From Haloferax sp. Atlit-12N (lineage in GTDB: Archaea; Halobacteriota; Halobacteria; Halobacteriales; Haloferacaceae), in NCBI RefSeq assembly GCF_003383095.1, contig NZ_PSYW01000003.1, forward strand, positions 186,001 to 250,000: 64,000 nucleotides of DNA. The letters run 5' to 3'. Shown one piece after another: positions 24,767-33,691 of the stretch. The notes under the pieces were generated by a model. The model was given only the letters and a program-made list of their open reading frames with translations. It was not told the DNA's origin and made no database searches. The translations under genes and the position numbers were made by a program. How positions within the stretch are numbered: the stretch's first letter is position 1; each line of letters opens with the position of its first letter.

Positions 24767-25983
24767 GTCTCGAACGGCCCGACCCGGCGCTCGACGACGA
24801 CGCGGTGCTCCTCGTCGGCCACGGCTCGCGCCGCGAGGAGTCCAACGAGCAGGTTCGGACGCTCGCCGCGAAGTTGGAGTCCCGACTGTCGGTCCCGGTT
24901 GACGCGGCGTACATCGAACTCGCCGAACCCTCGATAGACGACGCAATCGAGTCGATGGCACCGACCTGCCGGACGATGACCGTCGTCCCCCTCTCGCTTT
25001 TCGCCGCGAGCCACGTCAAAAACGACGTGCCGCTGGCGGTCCAGCGGGCCCGCGCGACCCACGACGACACCGAGTTCCGGTTCGGCTCCCACCTCGGCAT
25101 CCACCCCTCGCTCGTGGACCTGTTAGACGAGCGAGTGCAGGCGGTCGAGTCCGACCTCGGCGTCGACCGCGAGGACGACGACGTGGCGGTCGTGCTCTGC
25201 GCTCGCGGGTCGAGCGACCCCGACTCGAACGGGGACGTGCACAAACTGGCCCGCCTGCTGTACGAGGGGCGGGAGTTCACCCGCGTCGAATCGGCGTTCA
25301 TCGGCGTCACGACGCCGCGGTTGGAGGAGACGCTCCACACCGTCGCCAAGGACCGCCCGGACGCCGTCGTCGTCCTCCCGTACATGCTCGGCGACGGCGT
25401 GCTGACGGGGCGAATCGTGGACAAAGCCGAGACGTTCGACGAGGAGTACCCCTACGTCGACGCCGGCGCGTCGGGGCCGCTCGGCACGGACGACCGGGTG
25501 GTCGAGACCCTCGCCGACCGCTACCGAGAAGCGCGCACCGGGAGCGTCGAGATGTCCTGCGACACCTGCAAGTACAAGGTCGAACTCGCCGGCTACGAGG
25601 ACGACGAGGGCGGCGCTCGCGCGATGCTCCGCTCGCTCGTCCATCAGGCCGAACACGCCGACCGGAGCGACGTGGACGACGACCCGCACGTCCACGACGC
25701 CCCCGAGAAACACGTCGCGGTCTGCACGAACCAGACCTGCGCCGCGAGCGGCGCGGCGACCGTTCTCGAACGACTCAGACAGGGCGTTCGCGACGCCGAC
25801 GACTGCGATGTCCACGTCTCTCGAAGCTCGTGTCTCGGCCAGTGCGGCGACGGCCCAATCGTCGCCGTCTACCCCGACAGCGTCTGGTACGGCGGCGTGA
25901 CGCCCGACGACACCGACCGCATCGTCTCGTCCCATCTCGAACGGGACCGCATCGTCTCGAACCTCGTCCACCAATCACTCTAA
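24763..25983 (+). CDS. cbiX: CbiX, sirohydrochlorin cobaltochelatase with fused [2Fe-2S] domain
   Basis: A protein of 406 residues that inserts cobalt into sirohydrochlorin (early insertion, anaerobic-type route). The first chelatase domain has the His motif LLVGHGSRREESNEQV (His20) and LSLFAASHVKNDVP. The second half repeats the fold but has CARGSSDP and LPYMLGDGVL in place of the His motifs, so only the first site looks catalytic. A Cys block SCDTCKYKV and a thioredoxin-like [2Fe-2S] domain follow (CTNQTCAASG, SCLGQCGDGP), close to the protein encoded at 17358-17699. It overlaps the upstream gene by 4 bp. Confidence 0.92.
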   Translation: MSLERPDPALDDDAVLLVGHGSRREESNEQVRTLAAKLESRLSVPVDAAYIELAEPSIDDAIESMAPTCRTMTVVPLSLFAASHVKNDVPLAVQRARATHDDTEFRFGSHLGIHPSLVDLLDERVQAVESDLGVDREDDDVAVVLCARGSSDPDSNGDVHKLARLLYEGREFTRVESAFIGVTTPRLEETLHTVAKDRPDAVVVLPYMLGDGVLTGRIVDKAETFDEEYPYVDAGASGPLGTDDRVVETLADRYREARTGSVEMSCDTCKYKVELAGYEDDEGGARAMLRSLVHQAEHADRSDVDDDPHVHDAPEKHVAVCTNQTCAASGAATVLERLRQGVRDADDCDVHVSRSSCLGQCGDGPIVAVYPDSVWYGGVTPDDTDRIVSSHLERDRIVSNLVHQSL

Positions 25984-25985
25984 TC

Positions 25986-26369
25986 ATGGCCTGCGCAGAA
26001 CTCGAAGCGCTCCGACTGGCGCTCCTGAACATCACCGGAACGACCGACGAACACGCGAAGCGACACGCCGAAGCCGAACTCGAAGACTACCTCGGCGACG
26101 CCGACCCCGGCCCGATTCAGGCGCTCGCGAACGCGACCAGCCTCGACGAGGCCCAGCGGCACCTCGACGCCGCGCTCGTCGACCTCGAAGCGGAGGCGAC
26201 GCGAATCGACGACGACGACCCGCAGGCGGGCTACCTCCGCGGCCGACTCGTCGCCGTCCGCGACGCCGAACGGTCGCTTCGCCGCCTCCGCGAGGGAGCC
26301 GATGCGTTCCTCGACGACCTCGGGGAGGCGCACCACACGCTCCACGACGCCTTTCCCGTCGAGGACTGA
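25986..26369 (+). CDS. DUF3209 family protein
   Basis: A small acidic, all-helical protein of 127 residues beginning MACAELEALRLALLNITG. It matches what I know of DUF3209, found in haloarchaeal cobalamin operons. It has no catalytic motif; conserved-looking features are the N-terminal Cys, the helical DEHAKRHAEAELEDYL segment and the His-rich EAHHTLHDAF end. It starts 2 bp after cbiX and is followed by the propeller gene. The His near the end could bind metal or a corrinoid; that is conjecture. Confidence 0.75.
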   Translation: MACAELEALRLALLNITGTTDEHAKRHAEAELEDYLGDADPGPIQALANATSLDEAQRHLDAALVDLEAEATRIDDDDPQAGYLRGRLVAVRDAERSLRRLREGADAFLDDLGEAHHTLHDAFPVED

Positions 26370-26375
26370 CTCCCG

Positions 26376-27614
26376 ATGGCACCGTCCCCACTCACGGCCC
26401 GCCGCGACCTCGGGGAAGTCGAACCCGCGAGCAGCCGCCACAACTGGGCTCGCTCCGCGGTCGAAGCGACCGACGACGCCGTCTTCGTCGGGACCGCGGA
26501 CGGCCGCGTCATCGCGCTGGAGACTGCTACCGATTCCACGCCCGACACCGGCGAACGCTGGCAGGCGCGCGGCGAGCACTCCGTGGTGTCGATGGCCGCC
26601 ACCGACGACTTCCTCGTCGTCGGCGAGCGCGGCGGCGACGGGCTGGTTCGGGTCCTCGACACCGAGACGGGCGTCGCCCGCTGGACGTACGCGACGGCTG
26701 ACGACGTGGGCACGGCGACGAAGGACTCGCTGTTCTTTCGACCGTACGTCGTCGACCTCGCGGTGACGGGCGACAGGGTCGTCGTCGCCGCCCGGCGCTA
26801 CGAGCGGGACGGCGAAGCGCGAGTCTGGCGGAGCGTCGTCCTCGGGTTCGACCGGGACGGGCGACTCGCGTGGCGCAGGCGCGTCCACGCGTCGCCCATC
26901 GCGGTCGCCGCCGAAGGAGACCGCGTCGCCGTCGCGTACAACCGCTGTCCGAATCCCGAACAGGACGGCCTCGTTCTCCTAGACGCTCACTCCGGAGCGC
27001 GGGTCGCGTCGTGGGACCCCGGCACCGACGGGGACCGACGCGTCGGCGACGTGGCCTTCGCGGGCGACGCCGTCGCCGTCGCCAGTCACGGCGACAAACG
27101 CGGCTATCTCCTCGATTTCGACGGGGAGACGCGGTGGCAACTCGACCTCGCTACCGAGCGCCGCGTCGGCGACGAGACCGTCTACGCCTATCCGACCCAC
27201 GTCTGCGTCGCCGACGGAACCGCCGTCTTCGTCACGGGGAACACGTTCGCCGAATCGACCCGCGACCCGGACGCGCGACATCCCGACGAACACACCGCAG
27301 TCGGCGTCTCGGTCGACGGGGGTGACCGCCTGTGGACCCGCGACACCGGCGGATTCGCACGGGCAGCCGTCGCCACCAGCTCACAGATTTTCGTGCCGTC
27401 CGCCCAGCATTTCCGAGAGCGGGAGGCCGAGCGCCACGGCGTCCACGTTTTCGCCCCCGACGCGGGGCACGTCGAAACGATGGGACTCCCCGGCATCCCG
27501 ACCGCCATCGCCGCGGGCGGGGGCGTCCTCGCGGTGGTCGAAGAGCCGGTCGAGTACCACGACGAGAGCGTCACTCGCGGGGCGTACCGGCTTCGAACGC
27601 GGCCGATTCCGTAG
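26376..27614 (+). CDS. PQQ-type beta-propeller protein of the cobalamin operon
   Basis: A protein of 412 residues with no signal peptide. It shows repeated blades of the PQQ/WD-like kind: VFVGTADGRVIALE, LVRVLDTETGVARWTY, FDRDGRLAWRR, YLLDFDGETRWQLD and VDGGDRLWTRDT. Six or seven blades fit the length. It starts 6 bp after the DUF3209 gene and is the last rightward gene before the chelatase subunit gene, which is convergent. It has no catalytic residues. A scaffold role for the cobalamin enzymes, or ligand sensing, is possible. The cytoplasmic location is unusual for PQQ-repeat proteins. Confidence 0.8.
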   Translation: MAPSPLTARRDLGEVEPASSRHNWARSAVEATDDAVFVGTADGRVIALETATDSTPDTGERWQARGEHSVVSMAATDDFLVVGERGGDGLVRVLDTETGVARWTYATADDVGTATKDSLFFRPYVVDLAVTGDRVVVAARRYERDGEARVWRSVVLGFDRDGRLAWRRRVHASPIAVAAEGDRVAVAYNRCPNPEQDGLVLLDAHSGARVASWDPGTDGDRRVGDVAFAGDAVAVASHGDKRGYLLDFDGETRWQLDLATERRVGDETVYAYPTHVCVADGTAVFVTGNTFAESTRDPDARHPDEHTAVGVSVDGGDRLWTRDTGGFARAAVATSSQIFVPSAQHFREREAERHGVHVFAPDAGHVETMGLPGIPTAIAAGGGVLAVVEEPVEYHDESVTRGAYRLRTRPIP

Positions 27615-27650
27615 GTGACCACCATGCGAAACAAGACGACCGGCCCCCGG

Positions 27651-29786
27651 CTACTGCCCGTCCGCCGAGCGCGCGGCCTCGGCAACCCGCTCGGCCGACA
27701 GGTCGGACAGCGGGATGCGCCGCGCGCCCGTCTCGGAGACGAGGATGTCGGTCACGCCGATACCGTCGTCGCCGGCGTCGACGACGACGACCGACGCGTC
27801 CGCAGTGGCGAGGTTCCGCGCCGCCGACCGGGTCTGCCCGGTCGGGCTCCCGTCCGCGACGTTGGCCCGTCCGTCGGTCACGACGACGACGAGCGCGGCG
27901 TCGGCGTCCGAGCGGTCGATGACCCGACGGGCGGCGTCCAACCCGGACGGAAGCGGCGTCCTGTCGCCCGTCGGGAGTTCCTTCAGGTGCCGCGCCGCCA
28001 GCGTGACGCTGTCGGTCGGCGGGAGCAACACCTCGGCGTCGTCGCCGGCGACCGCGACGAACGAGACCTCGTCGCGCTGTTCGTAGGCGTCTTCGAGGAG
28101 CGACAGCACGGTGCCTTTCGCCCGTCGCATGGCGGCGCGCATCGACGCGCTCGCGTCCACGACGAACACGACGAGCGTCTCGGCCGACCCGCGGGCGACC
28201 GCGGTTCGGAGGTCCGACCGGGTGACGCGGGAGCGACCGGCCGAGGCCGCGGCCCGGACCGAGGCGGGAACGTCGATGTCGTCGGTCTCGGTCGCCGATT
28301 CGGTCCGCACCCGCGAGCCTCGCCCCTGCCGCGACTCCCGAACTGCGGCACGGCTCCCGTCACCGGGGGTCTCCGCGTCGAGGGTCGCGTCCTCGACCGG
28401 CGGTCGCTCGGCGTCGCCGATGGCGGCCCGGCTCTGTCCGGGGAGGAGCGGCGTGGCTTCGTCGGCATCGTCGGCGTCGGCGTCTCCGGAGTTGTTGGTA
28501 TCGCCGTCCTCGGAAGTCCTCTCTTCCGAATCGCCGTCTTCGGGGGCGCTGTCGTCGGCTCCGCCGACTTCTCCACCTCGGTCGTCGCCGTCGGTATCGT
28601 CATCCCCGGCGTCGTCATCCCCGGTATCGGCGTCGGGGGCCTCTCCCGCGGCGTCGCGGTCCTCACCGGAGTCGGAACCGACTTCCTCGCCGCCGCCGTC
28701 TTCACCGTTTCCGCCATCTCCATCGTTTCCGTTCTCACCCTCTTCGCCGTCCTCGGCGTCGTCCCGGTCCACCTCCTCGTCGAAGTGGTCGTCGAGCACG
28801 TCGTCGAGGTCGGGGTCGTCGTCGAACGGACGACTCTGCAGTCGGTGGGGGAGCGCGAGCGCGGCCGCCTCGCGAACGTCGCCTTCGAGTACCTTCGTCC
28901 GGCCGTCGAGCGCCGCGAGGGTGCGGGCCGCGCGGGCGATGGCGATGTCGGCGCGGTGGCCCTCGACGCCGGCGTCGACGCAGAGTTCGGCGATGTCGCG
29001 CTTGAACTCGGCCGGGAGGGCGACCGCGTCGAGGCGGGCCGTCGCCTCGCGAAGCGTGACTTCGAGTGCCGCGGTCTCCTCGCGGTGGGCGTCGGCGACC
29101 GTTTCCGGGTCGTCGCCGCCCGCCAGCGCCCGGTCGATAATCTCCACGCGGTCGTCGATGTCGCGGCTGCCGACGACGGTCGCTTGGAGGGCGAAGCGGT
29201 CGCGGAGTTGGGGGCGGAGGTCGCCCTCCTCGGGGTTCATCGTCCCGACGAGGGTGAACTCGGCGGGGTGTTCGACGCTCACCCCGTCGCGCTCGACGCG
29301 GTTGACGCCGCTCGCGGCCGCGTCCAAAAGCAAGTCGACCAAGTGGTCGTCGAGGAGGTTCACCTCGTCCACGTAGAGGATGCCGCGGTTCGCGCGGGCC
29401 AAGAGCCCGGGGTCGAACGACGCCTCGCCGTCGAGCGCGTCGGCGACCGAAAGCGTGCCCGCGACCCGGTCGCGGGTCGCGCCGAGCGGGAGCGTCACGA
29501 GCGGAACCGACCGGCGCTCGACCGCGGGGTCGTCGCGGGCGCGACACGAGTCGCACTGGCGGGCCGGGTCGTCCGGGTCCGGCGGACAACCGTACGGACA
29601 GCCAGCGACGACTTCCTGTTCGGGCAGGAGGTCGGCGAGGGCGCGGACCGCGGTCGACTTCGCGGTTCCCTTCTCGCCGCGAACGAGGAGCCCGTCGAGG
29701 TCGTCGTTGGCTCCGACGGCCAACAACGCCCGTTTCAGTTCGTCTTGCCCGACGATAGCCGAGAACGGCAGCGTCTGAGTCGTCAT
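27651..29786 (-). CDS. fused AAA+/vWA chelatase subunit (ChlI-ChlD type), probable CobN partner
   Basis: A protein of 711 residues. Residues 1-300 are a ChlI-like AAA+ module: FSAIVGQDELKRALL, Walker A RGEKGTAKSTAVRAL, Walker B ILYVDEVNLLDDHLVDLLL and VGTMNPEEGDLRPQLRDRF. A very acidic Asp/Glu/Gly linker lies at about 310-450, and a vWA domain begins around 520 with the MIDAS motif VFVVDASASM and later VVVTDGRAN. Start 29786 (MTTQTLPFSAIVG) matches the family; a 19-residue upstream extension runs into the promoter. It is divergent from cobN, so it probably powers cobalt insertion in place of CobS and CobT. Magnesium chelation is unlikely, as no bacteriochlorophyll genes are present. Confidence 0.9.
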   Translation of the reverse strand: MTTQTLPFSAIVGQDELKRALLAVGANDDLDGLLVRGEKGTAKSTAVRALADLLPEQEVVAGCPYGCPPDPDDPARQCDSCRARDDPAVERRSVPLVTLPLGATRDRVAGTLSVADALDGEASFDPGLLARANRGILYVDEVNLLDDHLVDLLLDAAASGVNRVERDGVSVEHPAEFTLVGTMNPEEGDLRPQLRDRFALQATVVGSRDIDDRVEIIDRALAGGDDPETVADAHREETAALEVTLREATARLDAVALPAEFKRDIAELCVDAGVEGHRADIAIARAARTLAALDGRTKVLEGDVREAAALALPHRLQSRPFDDDPDLDDVLDDHFDEEVDRDDAEDGEEGENGNDGDGGNGEDGGGEEVGSDSGEDRDAAGEAPDADTGDDDAGDDDTDGDDRGGEVGGADDSAPEDGDSEERTSEDGDTNNSGDADADDADEATPLLPGQSRAAIGDAERPPVEDATLDAETPGDGSRAAVRESRQGRGSRVRTESATETDDIDVPASVRAAASAGRSRVTRSDLRTAVARGSAETLVVFVVDASASMRAAMRRAKGTVLSLLEDAYEQRDEVSFVAVAGDDAEVLLPPTDSVTLAARHLKELPTGDRTPLPSGLDAARRVIDRSDADAALVVVVTDGRANVADGSPTGQTRSAARNLATADASVVVVDAGDDGIGVTDILVSETGARRIPLSDLSAERVAEAARSADGQ

Positions 29787-29830
29787 CGAATGCGAAATCG
29801 TACTTGCAGTAAGACAATAACACTTTATCA
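29787..29830. promoter_or_regulatory. 44-bp divergent promoter between the chelatase subunit gene and cobN
   Basis: The two start codons are only 44 bp apart. TTATTGTC on the minus strand (about 29813-29820) is a TATA candidate at leaderless distance for the leftward gene. The two core promoters must overlap, so their transcription is likely linked or mutually exclusive. Confidence 0.4.
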
Positions 29831-32800
29831 ATGACACCGACAATCGGACTGTACACAGCGACCGAAAACGAGTTGGGCGCGGTCCAGCGGGCCGCGCGCC
29901 GACTCGACGGAATCGACCTCGTCGTCCGCTCCGCGAGCGATTTGGACGACGTGACCGACGCGGACGCCTTCGTCGACGAGCTAGAGTCGGCGACGGCGGC
30001 CGTCTTCTGGCTCCACGGGGCCGAAGACAGCATGCCCGGCTACGACCACGCCGTCGAACGACTCGAAGCGGCGGGCGTGCCGCTCGTCGTCAAGGCCACC
30101 GGCGACGCCTTCGCGCGCCGGGACACGACTGTCGCCGACGCGGACCGCGAGCGCGTCTGCGAGTATCTCGACCGCGGCGGCGCGGTGAACGTCGAGAACC
30201 TCTGTCGGTTCCTCGCCGCCGAGTACGCCGGCGTCGAGACGGCGGTGGACGACCCGGTCGAACTCCCGACAGAGGGCGTCTACCACCCGGACTACCCCGG
30301 CGTCGAGTACGACGAACTGCTCGATACGCACGACCCCGACAAGCCGACCATCGGCGTCTGGTTCTACGAGTCTCACTGGACGCACGCGAACACCCGGTAC
30401 GTGGACGCGCTCGTGGAGCGACTGGAATCGCTCGGCGCGAACGTCCTCCCGGCGTTCTGCAACCCCGCGACCGACGAGGAGGGACAGGAGAACGCCGAGT
30501 GGGTCGCCCGCAACTGGTTTTCGGACGACGACGGCCCCGTCGTCGACGCCGTCGTCAGCTCCTTCATGTTCTCGCTGTCGATGAGCGAGCGCGGCCGCGA
30601 CGCCGACGACGAAGGCGCGGCCGCCGAGGACGTGTTCCTCAGCGAACTCGGCGTCCCCGTGTTGCAGGCTATTACAACCATGCGCTCTCGAAGCCGGTAC
30701 GAATCGAGCGACACGGGCGTGATGGGCTTCGAACTCGCGCTGTCGGTCGCGCTCCCCGAGTTCGACGGCAACGTCATCACCCACCCGATAAGCGGGAAAG
30801 AGCGGATGGAAGACGAGGCGGGGGTCGGGAGCGCGCCGAAACAGCACTTCCCCATCGATGACCGCGTCGACCACGTCGCCCGACTCGCGGTCAACTGGGC
30901 GCGGCTTCGCCACCTGCCGAACGACGAAAAGAACGTCGCGGTCGTCCTCCACAACTACCCGCCGAGCGACGACGGCATCGGGACGGCCTTCGGGATGGAC
31001 AGCCCAGAGAGTACGGTCAACCTCCTCTCCGAACTCCGGAGTCGGGGCTACGCCGTCGGCGACCTCCCCGCGGACGGACAGGCGCTCATCGACGACCTCA
31101 CCTCGCAGTTGACGCTGGACGACCGCTGGGTCGCCCCCGAGGACGTGCGGGACCTGAGCGTCGACGTGGTGTCTCCGGGTCAGTACGCCGACTGGTTCGC
31201 CGACGCCGACGACCGCTTCCGTGACAACATCGTCGAGGAGTGGGGCGACCCGCCCGAGCGACCGTTTGCGATTCCGGGCGTCGAGTTCGAGAACGTCCTC
31301 GTAACCGTCCAGCCCCCGCGCGGGTTCGGGATGGACCCCTCGAAAGTGTACCACGATTCGGACCTCCAACCCCCGCACGACTACGTGGCGTTCTACGCGT
31401 GGCTCCGCGAGGCGTTCGAGGCCGACGCCGTGGTCCACCTCGGCACCCACGGAAGCCTCGAATGGCTCCCCGGCAAGACCGTCGGGCTAAACGGCGAGAG
31501 CGCGCCGGACCAACTGATCTCCGACCTCCCGAACGTCTACCCGTACATCATCAACAACCCCGGCGAGGGGACACAGGCAAAGCGCCGGTCGTACGCGGCC
31601 ATCGTGGACTACCTCACGCCGGTCATGCGCACGGCGGGGACGTACGACGACCTCGCGGACCTCGAAGAACTCGCCCGCGAGTACCGCGAGGCGGGCATGG
31701 ACGAGGCCCGTCCCGAACGCGGCGACCAGCTCCGCGAACTCCTCGTTGACGCAATCGACGACCTCGACCTCGCGGTCGAACTCGGGTTCGAAGACACAGA
31801 CGCCATCGGCGACGCAATCGGTAGCGCAGATGCCGATGACGGCACCGAAGCCGTCGACTTCGACGAACTCGTCGAACGCGTCCACGAGTACCTGACCGAC
31901 GTGAAGACGACGCAGATTCGGATGGGCCTCCACACGATGGGCGAACCGCCCGAGCGCGACCGACTCGTGGAGTACCTCGTCGCGCTCACCCGCCTCCCGA
32001 ACGCCGACACGCCGAGCCTCCGCGAGAGCGTCGCGGGGGTCATGGGCGTCGACTACGACCGGATGCGAGACGAGCCGGGGACGTACGACGACGAACTCGG
32101 GATGTACCTCTCGGAGGCCGCAGACCGCGTCTACGACCAGTGCGTCGAACTGGTGTCGGCCCTCGCCGAGCGCGACTTCGACGTGCCCGAGTCGGAAGTC
32201 GACGCCGGCCCCGACGACGAAGTGAACATGAACCTGCTCGTCGTCGATATCGACCAACTCGGCGATGCGCGGGCGAAACGCGGCGCGCACGACGACCTCC
32301 GCGAGGTGCTCGCGTTCATCTGCGACGAGGCGGCCCCGCGGGTCGCGGCCGCGGAAGCCGAGATTCCGCAGACCGCCGACGCTCTCAACGGCGAGTACGT
32401 CCGACCCGGCGGCTCCGGCGCGCCGACCCGCGGCGGGGTAGACCTGCTGCCGACCGGGCGGAACTTCTACACGCTCGACCCGCGGAAAGTCCCGGCCAAG
32501 CCGGCGTGGAGCGTCGGCGAGCGGGTCGCCGAGGGCGTCCTCGACCGCCACTACGACGACCACGGCGAGTACCCCGAGGAGTTCGGGGTCGTCGCGTGGG
32601 GGACGCCGACGGTCCGGACCCGCGGCGAGACCATCGCGCAGGTGCTCGCGTTCATGGGCGTCGAACCAGTGTGGACCGACGCGGGCCGCGTCGACGGCGT
32701 GGAGCCGATTCCACTGGAGGACCTCGACCGCCCGCGAATCGACGTGACGACCCGCGTCTCGGGGTTGTTCCGCGACGCGTTCCCGCAGGCCGCGAGCGTC

Positions 32801-33691
32801 GTCAACGACGCCGTCGACGCGGTGGTCGAACTCGACGAGCCCCACGAGCTGAACTACGTGAAAAAGCACGTCGAGGAGGACGCCGCCGAGTTCGAGGCCG
32901 ACGGCGTGGACGCCGACGAGGCCGAGAAACTGGCCAAACACCGCGTGTTCACGACGACGCCCGGCGGCTACGGCGCGGGGACGAACAAGGCCGTCGACGA
33001 GGGCGAATGGGACGACCGAAGCGACCTCGCGGACGTGTTCGTCCAGTGGGGCGGCTACGCCCTCGGGAGTCGCGGCAAGGTGACCGAGGCCCGCGACGCC
33101 TTCGAGCGCCGCTTGAGCGGCGTCGAGGCGACCGTGAAAATCGAGGACACCGCCGAACAGGACGAGTTCGACTCCTCCGACTGGTACGCCTTCCACGGCG
33201 GGTTCGTCTCCGCAGTCGGCGAGATTTCGGGGAGCGACCCGGCCTCGTACGTCGGCGACTCCAGCGACCCCGACAACGTCAGCGTCTACACGAACGAGGA
33301 GAAGGTCCGCAAGGCGATGCGGGCGCGCGTCCTCAACCCCGACTGGCTCGACAGCATGGAGGAACACGGCTACAAGGGCGCGGGCGACCTCTCGACCACG
33401 GTCGACGTCGCGCTCGGCTGGGACGCGACGACGGGCGTCGTCAGCGACACGCTCTGGGAGAGCCTCGCCGACGCCTACGCCTTCGACGAGGACCGACAGG
33501 AGTGGCTGCGCGACGTGAACCCGTGGGCGCTCGAAAGCATCACCGCGACGTTCCTCGAAGCCATCGACCGCGACCTGTGGGACGCCGACGACGACGTGCG
33601 AGAGCGGTTGCAGGACATCAACCTCTCCGTCGAAGGCGACCTCGAAGCGAACACGACGAACGCGATGACGCAGACCCAATCCGATGACTGA
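29831..33691 (+). CDS. cobN: CobN, cobaltochelatase large subunit
   Basis: A protein of 1286 residues, normal for CobN/ChlH. Conserved blocks include GVWFYESHWTHANTRYVDAL, AITTMRSRSRYESSDTG, VVLHNYPPSDDGIGTAFGMD, the chelatase core HLGTHGSLEWLPGKTVGLN and YPYIINNPGEGTQAKRRSYA, and near the end GGYALGSRGKV and NPDWLDSMEEHGYKGAGDL. It inserts cobalt late into hydrogenobyrinate a,c-diamide in the aerobic route, using ATP hydrolysis by the AAA+/vWA partner. It overlaps cbiC by 8 bp. Its presence next to CbiX leaves its true step here open. Confidence 0.95.
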   Translation: MTPTIGLYTATENELGAVQRAARRLDGIDLVVRSASDLDDVTDADAFVDELESATAAVFWLHGAEDSMPGYDHAVERLEAAGVPLVVKATGDAFARRDTTVADADRERVCEYLDRGGAVNVENLCRFLAAEYAGVETAVDDPVELPTEGVYHPDYPGVEYDELLDTHDPDKPTIGVWFYESHWTHANTRYVDALVERLESLGANVLPAFCNPATDEEGQENAEWVARNWFSDDDGPVVDAVVSSFMFSLSMSERGRDADDEGAAAEDVFLSELGVPVLQAITTMRSRSRYESSDTGVMGFELALSVALPEFDGNVITHPISGKERMEDEAGVGSAPKQHFPIDDRVDHVARLAVNWARLRHLPNDEKNVAVVLHNYPPSDDGIGTAFGMDSPESTVNLLSELRSRGYAVGDLPADGQALIDDLTSQLTLDDRWVAPEDVRDLSVDVVSPGQYADWFADADDRFRDNIVEEWGDPPERPFAIPGVEFENVLVTVQPPRGFGMDPSKVYHDSDLQPPHDYVAFYAWLREAFEADAVVHLGTHGSLEWLPGKTVGLNGESAPDQLISDLPNVYPYIINNPGEGTQAKRRSYAAIVDYLTPVMRTAGTYDDLADLEELAREYREAGMDEARPERGDQLRELLVDAIDDLDLAVELGFEDTDAIGDAIGSADADDGTEAVDFDELVERVHEYLTDVKTTQIRMGLHTMGEPPERDRLVEYLVALTRLPNADTPSLRESVAGVMGVDYDRMRDEPGTYDDELGMYLSEAADRVYDQCVELVSALAERDFDVPESEVDAGPDDEVNMNLLVVDIDQLGDARAKRGAHDDLREVLAFICDEAAPRVAAAEAEIPQTADALNGEYVRPGGSGAPTRGGVDLLPTGRNFYTLDPRKVPAKPAWSVGERVAEGVLDRHYDDHGEYPEEFGVVAWGTPTVRTRGETIAQVLAFMGVEPVWTDAGRVDGVEPIPLEDLDRPRIDVTTRVSGLFRDAFPQAASVVNDAVDAVVELDEPHELNYVKKHVEEDAAEFEADGVDADEAEKLAKHRVFTTTPGGYGAGTNKAVDEGEWDDRSDLADVFVQWGGYALGSRGKVTEARDAFERRLSGVEATVKIEDTAEQDEFDSSDWYAFHGGFVSAVGEISGSDPASYVGDSSDPDNVSVYTNEEKVRKAMRARVLNPDWLDSMEEHGYKGAGDLSTTVDVALGWDATTGVVSDTLWESLADAYAFDEDRQEWLRDVNPWALESITATFLEAIDRDLWDADDDVRERLQDINLSVEGDLEANTTNAMTQTQSDD

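Noticed and set aside
27615-29834. Very long open frame on the + strand opposite the chelatase subunit gene
   Set aside because: Antisense shadow of a real gene with haloarchaeal codon bias and family motifs; the frame has no recognisable domain.
31487-33679. Long minus-strand frame opposite cobN
   Set aside because: Same shadow effect; cobN motifs are unambiguous on the + strand.
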